64,000 nucleotides of DNA. Origin: Paragorgia papillata. Its lineage: Eukaryota > Cnidaria > Anthozoa > Scleralcyonacea > Coralliidae. The notes below the pieces were generated by a model. It was not told the DNA's origin, made no database searches, and was given only the letters and a program-made list of their open reading frames with translations. A program made the translations under genes and the position numbers. Positions 1-9,765 of the stretch are shown here, in pieces (the first letter of the stretch is position 1; the number at the start of each line of letters is the position of its first letter). The DNA is taken from the NCBI GenBank assembly GCA_035771165.1, contig JAWNZC010000100.1:3049501-3113500 (forward strand). Direction: 5' to 3'.

Positions 1-502
1 TTCTAGATGTGCCCAGGCTACGCCAAGTTGCACAAATCAGTAGCCCGAGTGAACGTCAGAGCAGGCGTCTTGTTATTTTAGGTGCCGCAAGCCCTTTTAC
101 AGGCTATAATATCCAACTCCGGTATATCAGAGATTTGGGCAACATAAGAAGATAAAAATATTCTAGCAAATCTACTATACTCGTATTAGGTATAGTTCCA
201 AAGACCTCCATGTTAAGGTGCCATGAGGTGTTAGCAAATTGTTTAGATGTTAGTTTAATCGATTGGTCAAAGTATGTCAGTATTTGCCTGACACGTTTAT
301 GAGCTTGAGACATTTCTTCTGTGCGGTCTATGACTTTACATGATTAGGCTACTGCGAGACGATTATTTTAATACAAGCTCTGGGAGTCCTGTAAAACGGG
401 ACCAAGTAAGAGATTAAGAAATCCGGTGCCTCTGTGAAGCAAACTTGTTTTCTTTCTTTTATAGAGACCTTAAGCAGGAGATTTTCGCGAGCCGCGGGAG
501 TT
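1..502. other. no supported gene; one unrecognised minus-strand frame
   Basis: I see no recognisable gene or repeat here. A minus-strand open frame of 69 codons (313 to 104) has protein-like composition, with segments such as EVFGTIPNTSIVDLLEYFY, but I do not recognise it. A stop lies in frame a short way upstream of its first ATG, and I see no clear splice donor at its end. It could be a fragment of a gene or transposon whose remainder lies left of the window, or it could be chance. Confidence 0.25.
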
Positions 503-1068
503 TCTCATTTTGGCAGTTTTTGTAACCTTCAAAATCAAGAAAAACTCTTATCTCACCATTCTGAGTCGTAAAAAGTGGGTTTTTTTCGAAACAGGGGCTC
601 CAAATGCCAAATTATCGGTGAAAATGATGTTCTTAACAAGAAAATAGCAAAAGAACACATTTGGAATGATTCCCTTAACTATCCCATTTTGGCAGTTTTG
701 TGACCTTCAAAAGCAAGAAAAACGCTTATCTCGCCATTCTGACTCGAATAAAGTTTTTTCCGAATTAAGGCTCCAAATGCCAAATTATCGGTGAAAATAA
801 CAAAACAGAAAATAACAAAACAACACATTTGGAATGATTCTCTCAACTTTCCCATTTTCGCATTTTTGTGACCTTCAAAATAAAGAAAACGCTTATCTCG
901 ATATTCTGAGTCGAAAAAAGTGTTTTTCTGAAATAAGTCTCCAAATGGAAAATTATCGTTGAAAATGATGTTTTGGACCAGAAATTAGCAAAACACCACA
1001 TTTGGAATGATTCCCCCAATTTGTAAAAAAATAGCAAAACAACACTTTTGAATTGATTCCCTCAGTTT
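503..1068. repeat. tandem repeat, unit about 170-180 bp, three copies plus a partial
   Basis: Three diverged head-to-tail copies begin near 503, 682 and 850, each opening with a CCCATTTTGGCAGTTTTGTG-like segment. The shared internal landmarks come in the same order in each copy: ACCTTCAAAA, CTTATCTC, ATTCTGA.TCG, CTCCAAATG, AATTATCG and CACATTTGGAATGATTC. A partial fourth copy (about 1020-1068) keeps only the last part. Spacing is about 179 and then 168 bp. The copies are perhaps 80-85% alike by eye, so this is an old tandem duplication. I see no coding potential. It may be subterminal sequence of a transposon, but nothing proves that. Confidence 0.8.
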
Positions 1069-1304
1069 TTCGCCGAAGTCTGGATCGAGAACGCGGTTCG
1101 TTGCGCCAAAAACAAAATTGAGCCGTGTTTAGCCGGGGCGACCGACGTCGAGTTCTTTTAGATTTCAATTTTTGTTTTCAAAATCCGAATATGTCCGGAT
1201 TTCAAGCTATTCGTGACTTGCTCTTCATAAGCTATGACTGGGGACATATTTCAGAAACTGAATAGCTTGTCTTACTTGAAGAATACACATCGAAGAATCC
1301 AGCT

Positions 1305-3339
1305 TTTTCATATGATGAATTCGATCGCTTTGACCTTGATAACATATAGAAGAAGCAGATTGCGAGTCGAAAAACACGATATTCGCACCGAATAGAAGGG
1401 TTATGCATGCTCTTAATGCGAACATGCAGCATACCCTTGCCACTACAACGACATGATTCCGAGTTTTGGTAGACCAGTGCCAGAAATCTGCATGATCACG
1501 AATGCTGTCGTTATCCAACTCTACGAAGTTCATGGGCACCGGATTTCTGAATGGAACCATCGGGTTTTTGATTCCGCTTCGTTAGAGGTCTATGCAGATG
1601 CAATACGTAGGAAGAGAGCTGCACTAGACAGATGTTTTGGAATTGTTGATGGGACTGTGCGTCCAATATGCAGGCCTAAAATTAACCAGAGACTTGTCTA
1701 TAATGGACATAAAAGGGTACATTCTCTAAAGTTCCAGGCAGTAACTTTACCAAATGGTCTTATTGCAATTGTGAACCTTTATGGCCATATTGGACAAACA
1801 TTAAATTGTTTGGTTACTTGTGAGATTTTTTTCTTTTGTTTTGGTTTGTTTTATAACACTTTTTTCTTCCATTTTTATTTTTCTCTTGAAAGTTTAAATC
1901 TTTGTTTTAATGTCCGTGAAGCAGATTTCGCACAATTTCAATGCTTTGCTTGTTTCTATTGATCCTGCATGTCTTCTATTTCTCTTGAATCCCTCCAACC
2001 TCGTACCCAGGGTCTTATCTCCGCCTCCCCGCCCTCGCCCCCACCCACCGCTGCGAAAAGACCCTGGTCCAGGCTGATCACGTGTCATCTAACAAAATTT
2101 TCCACTGTGGAGGGTCCTGCGTATCAATGCTTGACCTCGCTGGAATAGTCGAAGAAATGCATGTATACGTATCTTGTCTTGCTTTCTTGGTTAAACCTGT
2201 GATACGATTTTAAAATTGAAACAAGTTGTTTTTACAGCTATTGTTTTTAGTTTGTAATAAATCGCTGTGTTTATTTAAGTTTATAATAAAGAAAGTTTTT
2301 GATGTTCCCATTCGTTTAACAATCGTCAACCTGGGTGCTTGATGAAATGGGAGACTGTTTCAAACTCTCAATATAAACAATAGAATACGTATGTGTTTCA
2401 CTTGTACGTTCTTGAATACCACACGCGAAAGCTGCCGTTATATTTAAGTGTATACGGCCAGTTATAACGAATATTCTCCCATTAATAACACATGTGGCCA
2501 GCGTTGCAAAGCCAGCAAAATATTGATCTTTGAGGCATTGTTATTAAATTATATCTCGTTTCGGATTGTTTCTCCAAGCCGTTGCGCAACTTTCGTGAGT
2601 CGTTGACATTTCATCTGGCCAGATGTTTTGCGTTTTGTATAAACACTACTCCGAAAGTCGAGAAAGTTTTTTGTACCACCCTACCCACACTAAATTTATT
2701 TTGTACTTCTGGACCAGGGTCTTTTCGCAGCGATAGACGGGGGCGGGGGAGCGGCGAAAAGACCCTGGGTACGAGGTTGGAATCCCTCTAGCTTTTCTTA
2801 GTACAATTGTTTTACAATTTAGTATAATATTACTCCTGTATTATTTGGCTCTTAAATAATTGTTTTAGCTACAGTTTTTTTAAATATAGTAGTATTTCTT
2901 ATATATAAATTATCTTTATTTTGAAGAGGGGGAAAGACACGATTCTGGTATTCTGACTGACTCCGGTTTGCTACAAAATCTCGACACATAACGTATGTAT
3001 TCTCTACACATGGCCAACCCATGTGCTTTTGTGGAGATCCTGCATATCCCCAACGGGTTCACTTGCAAAGTCCATTTGTGGATGCAAGGCTAACTCCAGA
3101 CATGCAAGATTTCAATACGTCTGATTAGTGTGCGTATCACTGTGGAGTGGATCTTTGGTGATGTTGTAAATTATTTAAAGTTTATTGACTTTAAGAAAAA
3201 CTTGAAGACATTATTAAGCAGGGTTGGTAAAATGTACACTGTTTGTTCCTTGTTGCAAAATGCCATCACATGTTTGTATGGCAACAAAACATCTACTTAT
3301 TTTGATTTAGAACCAACAGTGCATGAATACTTCGCATAA
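1305..3339 (+). pseudogene. decayed Harbinger (PIF/HARBI1-like) transposase, split by an inserted element
   Basis: Fragments in order match the DDE nuclease of Harbinger transposases, which cut and paste DNA with a Myb-like partner. A YDEFDRFDLD piece lies at 1311, followed by a frameshift. MIPSFGRPVPEIC starts at 1453 and continues in frame through CFGIVDGTVRP (first catalytic Asp codon 1648-1650) and VYNGHKRVHSLKFQ to LYGHI near 1790. The next recognisable piece is GERHDSGILTDSGLL at about 2930-2970. It is followed, in a shifted frame, by CGDPAYPQRVHLQ (second Asp 3036-3038). After another frameshift comes VEWIFGDVVNYLKFIDFKK (Glu 3145-3147), ending in EYFA and a stop. All three catalytic residues are therefore visible, but several frameshifts and stops kill the gene. 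The ATG at 1453 is not the true start, because homology continues upstream (PCHYND). A T-rich stretch plus the element at 1996-2779 separates the two halves; whether the T-rich part was an intron is unclear. Confidence 0.85.
1996..2779. mobile_element. 784-bp non-autonomous long-TIR element, CAACCTCG family (Mutator-like?)
   Basis: The ends are inverted repeats. The left end begins CAACCTCGTACCCAGGGTCT and the right end is its complement ending CCTGGGTACGAGGTTG. Similarity between the arms extends about 75 bp. It is flanked by a perfect 9-bp target duplication, GAATCCCTC (1987-1995 and 2780-2788). Each arm also contains an internal inverted repeat (CCAGGGTCTT near the tip, AAGACCCTGG further in) and could form its own hairpin. 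There is no transposase frame inside. The 9-bp duplication and long TIRs fit Mutator-like elements (established for that superfamily); the assignment itself is inference. It lies inside the Harbinger pseudogene, so it inserted after Harbinger did. Confidence 0.9.
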
Positions 3340-4472
3340 ATTGAGACATCTTATCAACCCAGTCAGAAATATTGAAGTTAAAAAAAAACAACATTAAATG
3401 TGTATTATTACATTTATACTGTACTATATGATCTGTTTTATCTAACCATTCTTTTAATGCTACTATATAACAATGTGTTTTTAATGGTATTAAGCAATGA
3501 CAATGTATTTTATTAAGCAAATAACAATACCGAGTGCCATATTTAGGGGTAGGCCTAATTCGAAATGACCCAGGGCCCACATATCAAGAGGACCCTTAAA
3601 TAGGTCATTAAGCAGGAATTTTAAATGTTGATGTCTCAACATTTTGTACCTCAAAATAAGGTAAAACAACTTGTGTGAACCTGTTACTTTAAAATATATA
3701 TTAAAGTACATTGCATCATCTACCTGCTGTAGTTGGGGCCATACATAGTCCATGTTCATAAAATGCTAAATGCAGCAGTGAGCTATGTTTATACAAATAA
3801 TAAAAGTCATAACAATATTAAACTTTCATCTTTATTAAAAATGCACATAGCAATTGGTGTACTTTTAGAAGTGTTACAAAAGATAGTAATCATGCAATCA
3901 TGCAATTATGCATTAACATAATTTCATTATGCAACGTTAATAAAAGATGGAAAATAGCAATACAATTTAAAAACAACAACTCTGTCAGTGGTTTTTGTAA
4001 TATTTAAAACACGTTCTGCGAGTGTTTTGAATGGATTTAAAAGCGATCACCATTTTGTAAGTTCGTTGGCGTAGTAAATTTGAAAAATAACCTTGTCTAA
4101 GGCGAGAAAATCGAAGCTAAAGTTTATGTAAATCAGGGGAATGTTTTATCACATATAAAACCACAATACGGTTATGATTTTTCTTTTGAGTTTTCCTCAT
4201 GAATTATTCATGAGTTGTTTAAAAACATTTTTACGTATCAACACACATGGTTACTAGAATATCCCCAAGTAACACACATATCCAAACGTTCTACCACTAA
4301 GTAAATCATTAACCAATTTATTCAGTTTAAAAACACTTTATTTTATGTGCATGTTTACCAGATTATTAGCACCTCTGTACTGGAAAAATTACACAAATAA
4401 ATTATCTTTGAATATGTGGTGGGGCTTTCTATTATTAAAGTGTTTAAATGGTTTCCCATGTATAAACTCAGC
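3340..4472. other. AT-rich stretch without a recognisable gene
   Basis: Short open frames exist on both strands, but none resembles a known family or shows a gene-like structure. The stretch is AT-rich with scattered short runs. It may contain the tail of the Harbinger element, whose end I could not locate. Confidence 0.5.
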
Positions 4473-4729
4473 ACAAAACAAAACAAAACCAAACCAAACA
4501 AAACAAAACAAAACAAAACAAAACAAAACAAAACAAAACAAAACAAAACAAAACAAAACAAAACAAAACAAAACAAAACAAAACAAAACAAAACAAAACA
4601 AAACAAAACAAAACAAAACAAAACAAAACAAAACAAAACAAAACAAAACAAAACAAAACAAAACAAAACAAAACAAAACAAAACAAAACAAAACAAAACA
4701 AAACAAAACAAAACAAAATAATACAAAAC
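4473..4729. repeat. (AAAAC)n microsatellite, about 250 bp
   Basis: This is a nearly perfect pentanucleotide run with a few AAACC interruptions at the left edge and AAAATAATAC at the right. It generates open frames in several phases on both strands (NKTKQ-type and CFVLF-type peptides), which are artefacts of the repeat. It stops about 3 bp before the 9-bp target duplication of the element at 4741. Some non-LTR retrotransposons end in such short repeats, so this could be a retroelement tail, but I see no retroelement coding sequence upstream. Confidence 0.97.
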
Positions 4730-4873
4730 ATAAGCAATTGCAACCTCGCACCTGGGTTCTTAACTTCGCTGCTCCGCCCACCGCTGCGAAAAGACCCTGG
4801 TTGCGACTGGTCACCTGCCCCCCAAAAAATTAGGGGGTTTTCAATTAACGATTTAAAAAATACTCTAGGAGGA

Positions 4874-6085
4874 GTCTCTCTCCTCCGCAGAGGCTTCTAT
4901 TCTGGTTAGTTGCAGGCAATTGTGGCAGGCGCGCGGGTTATCGTAAAGCGCGCGGAGAACGTCGGGAAGGTGGAAAAAGAGGCGAGAAGCCTATGCCAGA
5001 TAATGTGCAGTTCTCTGGCAGGATTTGCGGTTCTCTGGTAAATGGCATAAAAAAACGACCATTTGGGAGAAATTCGGCACTCCCTTCAAGATCTAAGTAT
5101 CAAAGGATAGCATGACGATTTTCGTGAAGAAATAGTGCGATTACATGAATTTATTTGATTCTTGCTGTTATTTACGTGTCTGCAATTTTAAATCAATTTA
5201 GATGTAAACTATATTTCAATTAATTTAGACTTCTTTATTCTCTTTACGATAACCATAATGCAGAAGAAGATATAGAATGCTTTGCTATCAGTGCAAGTAC
5301 GCCGGAGAAGGATTTTTTAACACCGAATTCAAAGACGGAAAACGAACCGAATACGAAGAGATTTCAGTCAAGTAACAAATCTACGGTTCTCTGGTCATGG
5401 GAGATAGTGACGATAGTTTGCCCGAAGTACGATGTTCTCTTCAAGATCTAAGTCTAGAATGTTGTTCTGGACGTTATTAGTTTTGAATTATTCTATGGAA
5501 ATCACCCGGAACGAATAAAAAGTTCGAAACGCTGCCAGACTGACAAACGTTTTAATACCGAACGTTGAATCGTTGATAAACAAAGCCGACGAACATGCAG
5601 CATTGGAATATTCTCAGCGCTAACTTTCTACATTACACCAAGCTCGCAAGCGTACCACATGCACTACGTGTATACGTGCAACTTATCATAGGTAAGATCT
5701 ATGTTTACAACAGTTCAGTGTCTTTCGATATAAACTTTCTCGCGTAGCGTTTGTTTACATGTTTAATTGCATAATTCAAAACTGGAAAATCCTGTCCTTG
5801 TGTAACAATATTAACATTCTCGAGTTGAGAATTGTCTGCCACCAATTTAAATATTTCTTTTGTTCACAATTTATGGATTTCCAACTTTTCCTTAAGTTAA
5901 ATTTGATTATATATATATATTGAAATTCCGAGTCTGGTGCCTAGACCATCACGGAATTTGGGCGCCATATTGACAACATTATCTGGCAGAGGCTACATTT
6001 TTTCCCCTCTTCCCATCATTCCTCGCGCGTCTTCTCCCTCGCCAGCACGCCCTCGCCTCTGCGGAGGAGAGAGGGGAGGAGTGGC
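4874..6085. repeat. nested inverted arms inside the 2.2-kb element
   Basis: The left arm (about 4874-5023) contains CTCTCCTCCGCAGAGGC and, further in, GCCAGATAATGT. The right arm (about 5980-6085) contains the complements in reversed order (ACATTATCTGGC, then GCCTCTGCGGAGGAGAG). Between these landmarks the arms share GCGCG..GA and GGGAAG.GG.AAAA segments with small gaps. This suggests an older element with its own TIRs lying inside the larger one. I could not find its exact ends or a target duplication. Confidence 0.6.
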
Positions 6086-6431
6086 AAAGGCACAATTGCA
6101 ACCGCTTCACCGTTTTGTTTATACAAATAAAATATTACGTCTGGCGTCGTTGTCTGGCGCCAGACTGTCTGATCGCAAAATATCTGTTGAAATGAAAACA
6201 ACAAAAAACAAACGTACTCGGTGTTGACAAAACATATCTCGCTTTCTTTGGTGTACGTCGTCGAAGAACAAAAGATCATGTCGAAACTAAAAGTTAAAGA
6301 AAGCCCGAAGATTATATACCAATTGACTAATGTACATACCGTCGAATACATGTCGACTTTGTCGCAGTGTTGGTGATGTGAAGCAGAATTTGTACAACAA
6401 GGCAAATTTTGAACTGCTTTATTCGGCCGAA

Positions 6432-6707
6432 ATGCCTTACAGGAAAAGACTTCCTTGCGATGAGTGCTCTTCCTCGTTTAATCTAAAGGCCATGTGAAAG
6501 AAGATTACAAAATTTCACAAAGTTCAAGACGTTGGTTTGCGAGAGCCAAACCGCTTTCTCTCGCATCAAAAAATGCATTGACATCTCAGCCAATGCCCCG
6601 ATAACCCCGGCGAAAAGTGCCGAAAGAAGCGATTCAGGAAAGATTGTAACTATACAAAATCAAGCCGACTGTCCTTTCACGCGCATTTGTCATCAACAGA
6701 AACTCAG
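6432..6707 (+). pseudogene. zinc-finger-like exon captured in the element, two in-frame stops
   Basis: Reading from ATG 6432 for 92 codons gives protein-like sequence rich in Cys, His, Lys and Arg. It starts LPCDECSSSFNLKAM and later has FLSHQKMH, CRKKRFRKDCNYTKSSRLSF and HAHLSS. The CxxC and paired His spacings recall C2H2 zinc fingers but do not fit the classic 12-residue spacing exactly. Two in-frame TGA codons follow KAM and QKMH. Each is one C-to-T change from CGA (Arg), as expected from decay of methylated CpG. The frame ends at CAG followed by GTAAAT, a good splice donor. I infer an exon of a host gene picked up by the element; the parent gene is unknown, and chance coding is possible. 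Confidence 0.45.
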
Positions 6708-7032
6708 GTAAATACAGTTGTTGAATCGCGTTTCTCATTCTTTTTAGTAAACTTTATAGTTCGCCTAAATCTAATATCAGATTTTAGAATATGAGTATTA
6801 AAACTGGACTTGTGTTGTAGCATTGTAATTGAGTGTGCAGCTTACTAAAGCTTACGACCCCGCGCATGATTTAAAATTCGTTTAGGGGGCACGTGACCAG
6901 ACGCAACCAGGATATTTTCGGAGATAAGACCAAGGGGACGAGGTTGAAGCAATTGTACGCTATAAACCAAACTAAGCGTTAATCTTAATCACAAAATATT
7001 TTGATTATGGAAGGAAACCTACTATTTAACTT

Positions 7033-8307
7033 TTAAATAATATTTAAAAATATTTGATTTTTCTGCGCCATTGTGGCTTGAAATTGTTGTTGTTGTTGAG
7101 CCATGAAACCCATGAAAGGCACATTGTTTTTGAGGACCAATTCGTTTCTTTGACTTTCTATTTCGTGTTCTCTCTTTCTCATTGCAATTTCATCCTCTCT
7201 CACTTAATTTGACTTGTTGCTCTCCTTTGTCCATCAGGAAGCTAACGAGTTCTGAGCCTCATCTTCTTGTCTTTTTCATCAATTCTACACCATCGCCATC
7301 AACGTTATGTACCTATCAAGGTTAGTCCCGGGGGCGGGAGGGAGGAGTGCAAGGGGTGGTGTTTTCATCAAAACGCATGTCCCCACGGTCGAGATTTTGA
7401 CAATGAATTCTCCCAGAGGGTGGGGTACTTTGGTCAATTTTGATTGTAGCCGAGGAAGACTTGACATGAATTTGTTGCTGCTAGCCTTCGTTCTGCTGTC
7501 AAAATGGAGTCGTCACAAGAACCTGATCAGGTAATTTAAGCATATTATTTAATATATGCATCTGTTGATATTTATCAGTGCATCAGTGATTAAATGTTTA
7601 TAATTTCTTATCTTTTGATTCTTTTTTGAAAAATCTTACTGTAAAAGCTCGTTGATCTTTTGAGATGTTATTTGTTGACAAAATCTGTAGTCTGTGGAGA
7701 AGTATATCATCTCACTTTTGGTTTATACCTTTAATTAATTTTCATAGCACAGCTAATAGGGTGGGGAATTTCATAAATTTTGCCATGGAATTTGATAAAT
7801 TTTGACTTGGAATTTTGTCCCAAGGAAGTGGCACTTGGAAAATGTTAACGTTAAATTGTCAAATCCCCCTCCCCTTTGCCCGACCCCCCCCCCCCCCTTG
7901 GGATTAACATTGATAGGTGCATTACGGTTAGCTTGCCTCTTTTTTGTTTGTGCAAGGTTTTCCATAGCTGTTTGACGCATATCCTTAGCTTTTGCCTTAT
8001 CTCCTTCAATCTTTGGTTTCTCCTCGCCTTCCTTGTTGTTTAAATCCTCCAGATCAACGAGCTCTTCTAGCAGCACATCCAGTTCACTTGTTTCGGGATG
8101 AATACCACTTTCATTAAATAATTTCCCCGTAACGATCTAGAACTGCTCTTTTAGAAACAAAAAAGACTGGTTTGTTATAGCGACATAACGTATCAGCAAT
8201 TTGTTGCCACACTTGTGCCCTTTGAACCGTTTTTTCTTGGTCTTTAATAAGTTGGCTACCATAATTTCAAGACACAAGAATATATCATGTTGTTCATTCC
8301 ACTCCAT
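7033..8307 (-). pseudogene. decayed Myb/SANT-like partner protein of Harbinger
   Basis: Harbinger elements encode a Myb/SANT-like DNA-binding protein that works with the transposase. On the minus strand from 8307 the sequence reads MEWNEQHDIFLCLEIM, then, one frame over, VWQQIADTLCRYNKP and SKRAVLDRYGEII (the SANT-like part). A stop and a gap follow. The next frame gives ESGIHPETSELDVLLEEL, then KPKIEGDKAKAKDMRQTAME and NLAQTKKRQ, the acidic/charged linker of this family. After a low-complexity, C-rich interruption (7884-7897 on +), a C-terminal part appears at about 7260-7033: EDEIAMRKREHEIESQR, a glutamine run (MAQQQQQFQ) and a stop, with two further stops upstream. Frameshifts, stops and the interruption make it non-functional. 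It may belong to the same original Harbinger insertion as the transposase at 1305-3339. Confidence 0.75.
7884..7897. repeat. homopolymer run of 14 C
   Basis: An uninterrupted C14 tract lies within the decayed Myb/SANT gene, preceded by other C-rich segments. On the minus strand it reads as a glycine run that continues the open frame, which is a repeat artefact. Run length is prone to sequencing and assembly error. Confidence 0.95.
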
Positions 8308-8730
8308 ATCACCAGGGTTTCTATGCCACAAATAGAAATACAGAAGGATTAAAACATGTATCATGAAGCGTACGAGTATTTACGTATCAAGGATATAAGA
8401 AAAAAATACATCAAATCCGATACTTACAATGTATTTGCCATTTCACAACAGACGTTCTGTCAAAACCCTCAAATATGGCGTTCTGACGTTCGCGCTGAGA
8501 GACACGAACGTGATGTCATGCGCAGTAAAATATTCTAGTTTCACATTTACTTCCGGGTGGCGTCCGCGGCTCGCGAACTTCTGCAGCTTAAAGTCCCTTA
8601 TAACTTTTCCGGGAGACCGCTAGGGTAGATATCTTTGTGGGGCGTGACTCTCTCCATGAGGTGTGTCGTAACGGTGTAATGCATTTGGTAAATATTAAAT
8701 GCACAATAGCAGATACATTTTACTTGTTCA
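8308..8730. other. no supported gene
   Basis: Only short overlapping frames occur here, none recognised. The outer end of the Harbinger element may lie here, but I found no matching terminal repeat on the left side to define it. Confidence 0.4.
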
Positions 8731-8814
8731 TACCCTGGTTACAGTAGTTTGCTCTCGTAAGCGGTCTCTCGCCCCTATAAAATTACGGGAGCGAAAACTT
8801 CTGGGACCAGGGTA
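8731..8814. mobile_element. 84-bp foldback element, TACCCTG family
   Basis: The ends are TACCCTGGT and ACCAGGGTA. The inverted similarity continues inward (GCTCTCGTAA on the left, TTACGGGAGC on the right), so almost the whole element folds into one imperfect hairpin. The flanking 9-mers are ACTTGTTCA (8722-8730) and ACTTGTTCC (8815-8823), an 8/9 target duplication. The tips TACCCTG/CAGGGTA and the 9-bp duplication match the element inside the hAT gene at 13159-13454, so I treat them as one family. Confidence 0.75.
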
Positions 8815-9149
8815 ACTTGTTCCGGGCTTGCCGTCTGCAAAAAGTTGCCATGTTGTAACGACGCAGATGAACATAAATGCTGTAGAAAAGCAGTTGTTTT
8901 ACAAGCAACATCTTGTTTAGAGCACGTCGTTGAAAGAATGATGTAAATGCTACCAAAACAGGCATTTTTCATTGTCTTTGGAAACGTTCCTAAACCACAG
9001 ACACAAACAAACAAATACACACACACGCAACGCGTTGCGTAACGGCGTGGCAAATTAGCGGATCAGTGTGTCGAACGGAAGTATTACAGTATTAGGCGAC
9101 TTAGACTTAGACTTAGAAGTCACGTGATCTCAATTTTTTCAAAATAACT

Positions 9150-9765
9150 GGTATGGGATTATATTTCTATCAAACGGATAGTGGTGAATATTTATGTAAA
9201 ATTTCAAAAAATTTCATTTTTCAAAACTTTGCATTGTCTTAAAGAAAATATCCATATTGTAGTTGGTCACCTGAGCAAAATAAGAATTTCATGAATGTTG
9301 AAAATCTTCTTCAAAAGCAAATTTTACAGTCAAACCTCCAGAAGTATGTAGAGAAGAGGTTTGATATCGAGCATGCTAATTTTTAGCAGAAACAAATAAC
9401 GTTTAGCATGATCATAACATATTTTATTTTTGGCCGCTATGTTGGATGACACATGATTTTGCCATCCAACATGGCGACCAAAACCGAAATACACCTAGAT
9501 ACTCTGAAATGTTATAACTCCCGCTAAAACTTGACATGAGGAACATCAAACCGACTCGTTATGACGTTACATATTTCCTTTAAGTTGAGGGAAAAATTTG
9601 CTTTTGAAGATGATTTTTACAAGCATGAAATTTTTGTTTTAGTCACGCGACCAGCAATAATATCGACGTTTTTTATAAGACAATGGAAGTTTTGAAAATA
9701 AAAATTCTGAAATTTTACTTAAAATACCAACCTATATCCGTTTGATACAGTTATAATTCTATACC
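9150..9765. repeat. 616-bp imperfect palindrome (foldback element)
   Basis: The outer arms are about 9150-9325 and 9593-9765. They align well: TATCAAACGGATA.. on the left faces ..TATCCGTTTGATA on the right, and TCTTCAAAAGCAAATTTT on the left faces AAAATTTGCTTTTGAAGA on the right. Weaker complementarity continues inward (GGTTTGAT, TTTTTAGC) to a central hairpin, GGCCGCTATGTTGGATG facing CATCCAACATGGCGACC, with its centre near 9457. The loop is under about 20 bp, so the whole unit is one palindrome. I found no convincing target duplication. It carries no coding sequence and is probably a non-autonomous DNA element. Confidence 0.85.

Larger units (their letters stand above)
4741..6946. mobile_element. 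2.2-kb long-TIR element, CAACCTCG family, with cargo
   Basis: Left end CAACCTCGCACCTGGGTTCT and right end ...GGGGACGAGGTTG are inverted relatives. The arms align over about 80-95 bp with one gap of about 30 bp, including a shared CCTGGTTGCG.CTGGTCAC.TG segment. A perfect 9-bp duplication, AAGCAATTG, flanks it (4732-4740 and 6947-6955). Tips and duplication length match the elements at 1996 and 14086. No transposase is visible. Inside are a second, nested pair of inverted arms (about 4874 to 6085) and a zinc-finger-like exon followed by a splice-donor-like site (6432-6707). Carrying host-like exons is typical of Pack-MULEs, so a Mutator-like origin with gene capture is a reasonable inference. 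Confidence 0.88.

Noticed and set aside
1225..1560. 111-codon minus-strand frame
   Set aside because: It is antisense to the Harbinger remnant, whose sense reading matches the family.
1453..1962. Intact 169-codon Harbinger gene starting at ATG 1453
   Set aside because: Family homology continues upstream of this ATG in a broken frame, and homology ends near 1790 while the frame drifts into T-rich sequence. It is a fragment.
4345..4833. Open frames of NKTKQ and CFVLF repeats
   Set aside because: They are produced by the AAAAC microsatellite, which is open in several frames on both strands.
7285..7534. Overlapping frames on both strands in a G/C-rich patch
   Set aside because: They are low-complexity and fall inside the interval between parts of the decayed Myb/SANT gene. 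No protein similarity is seen.
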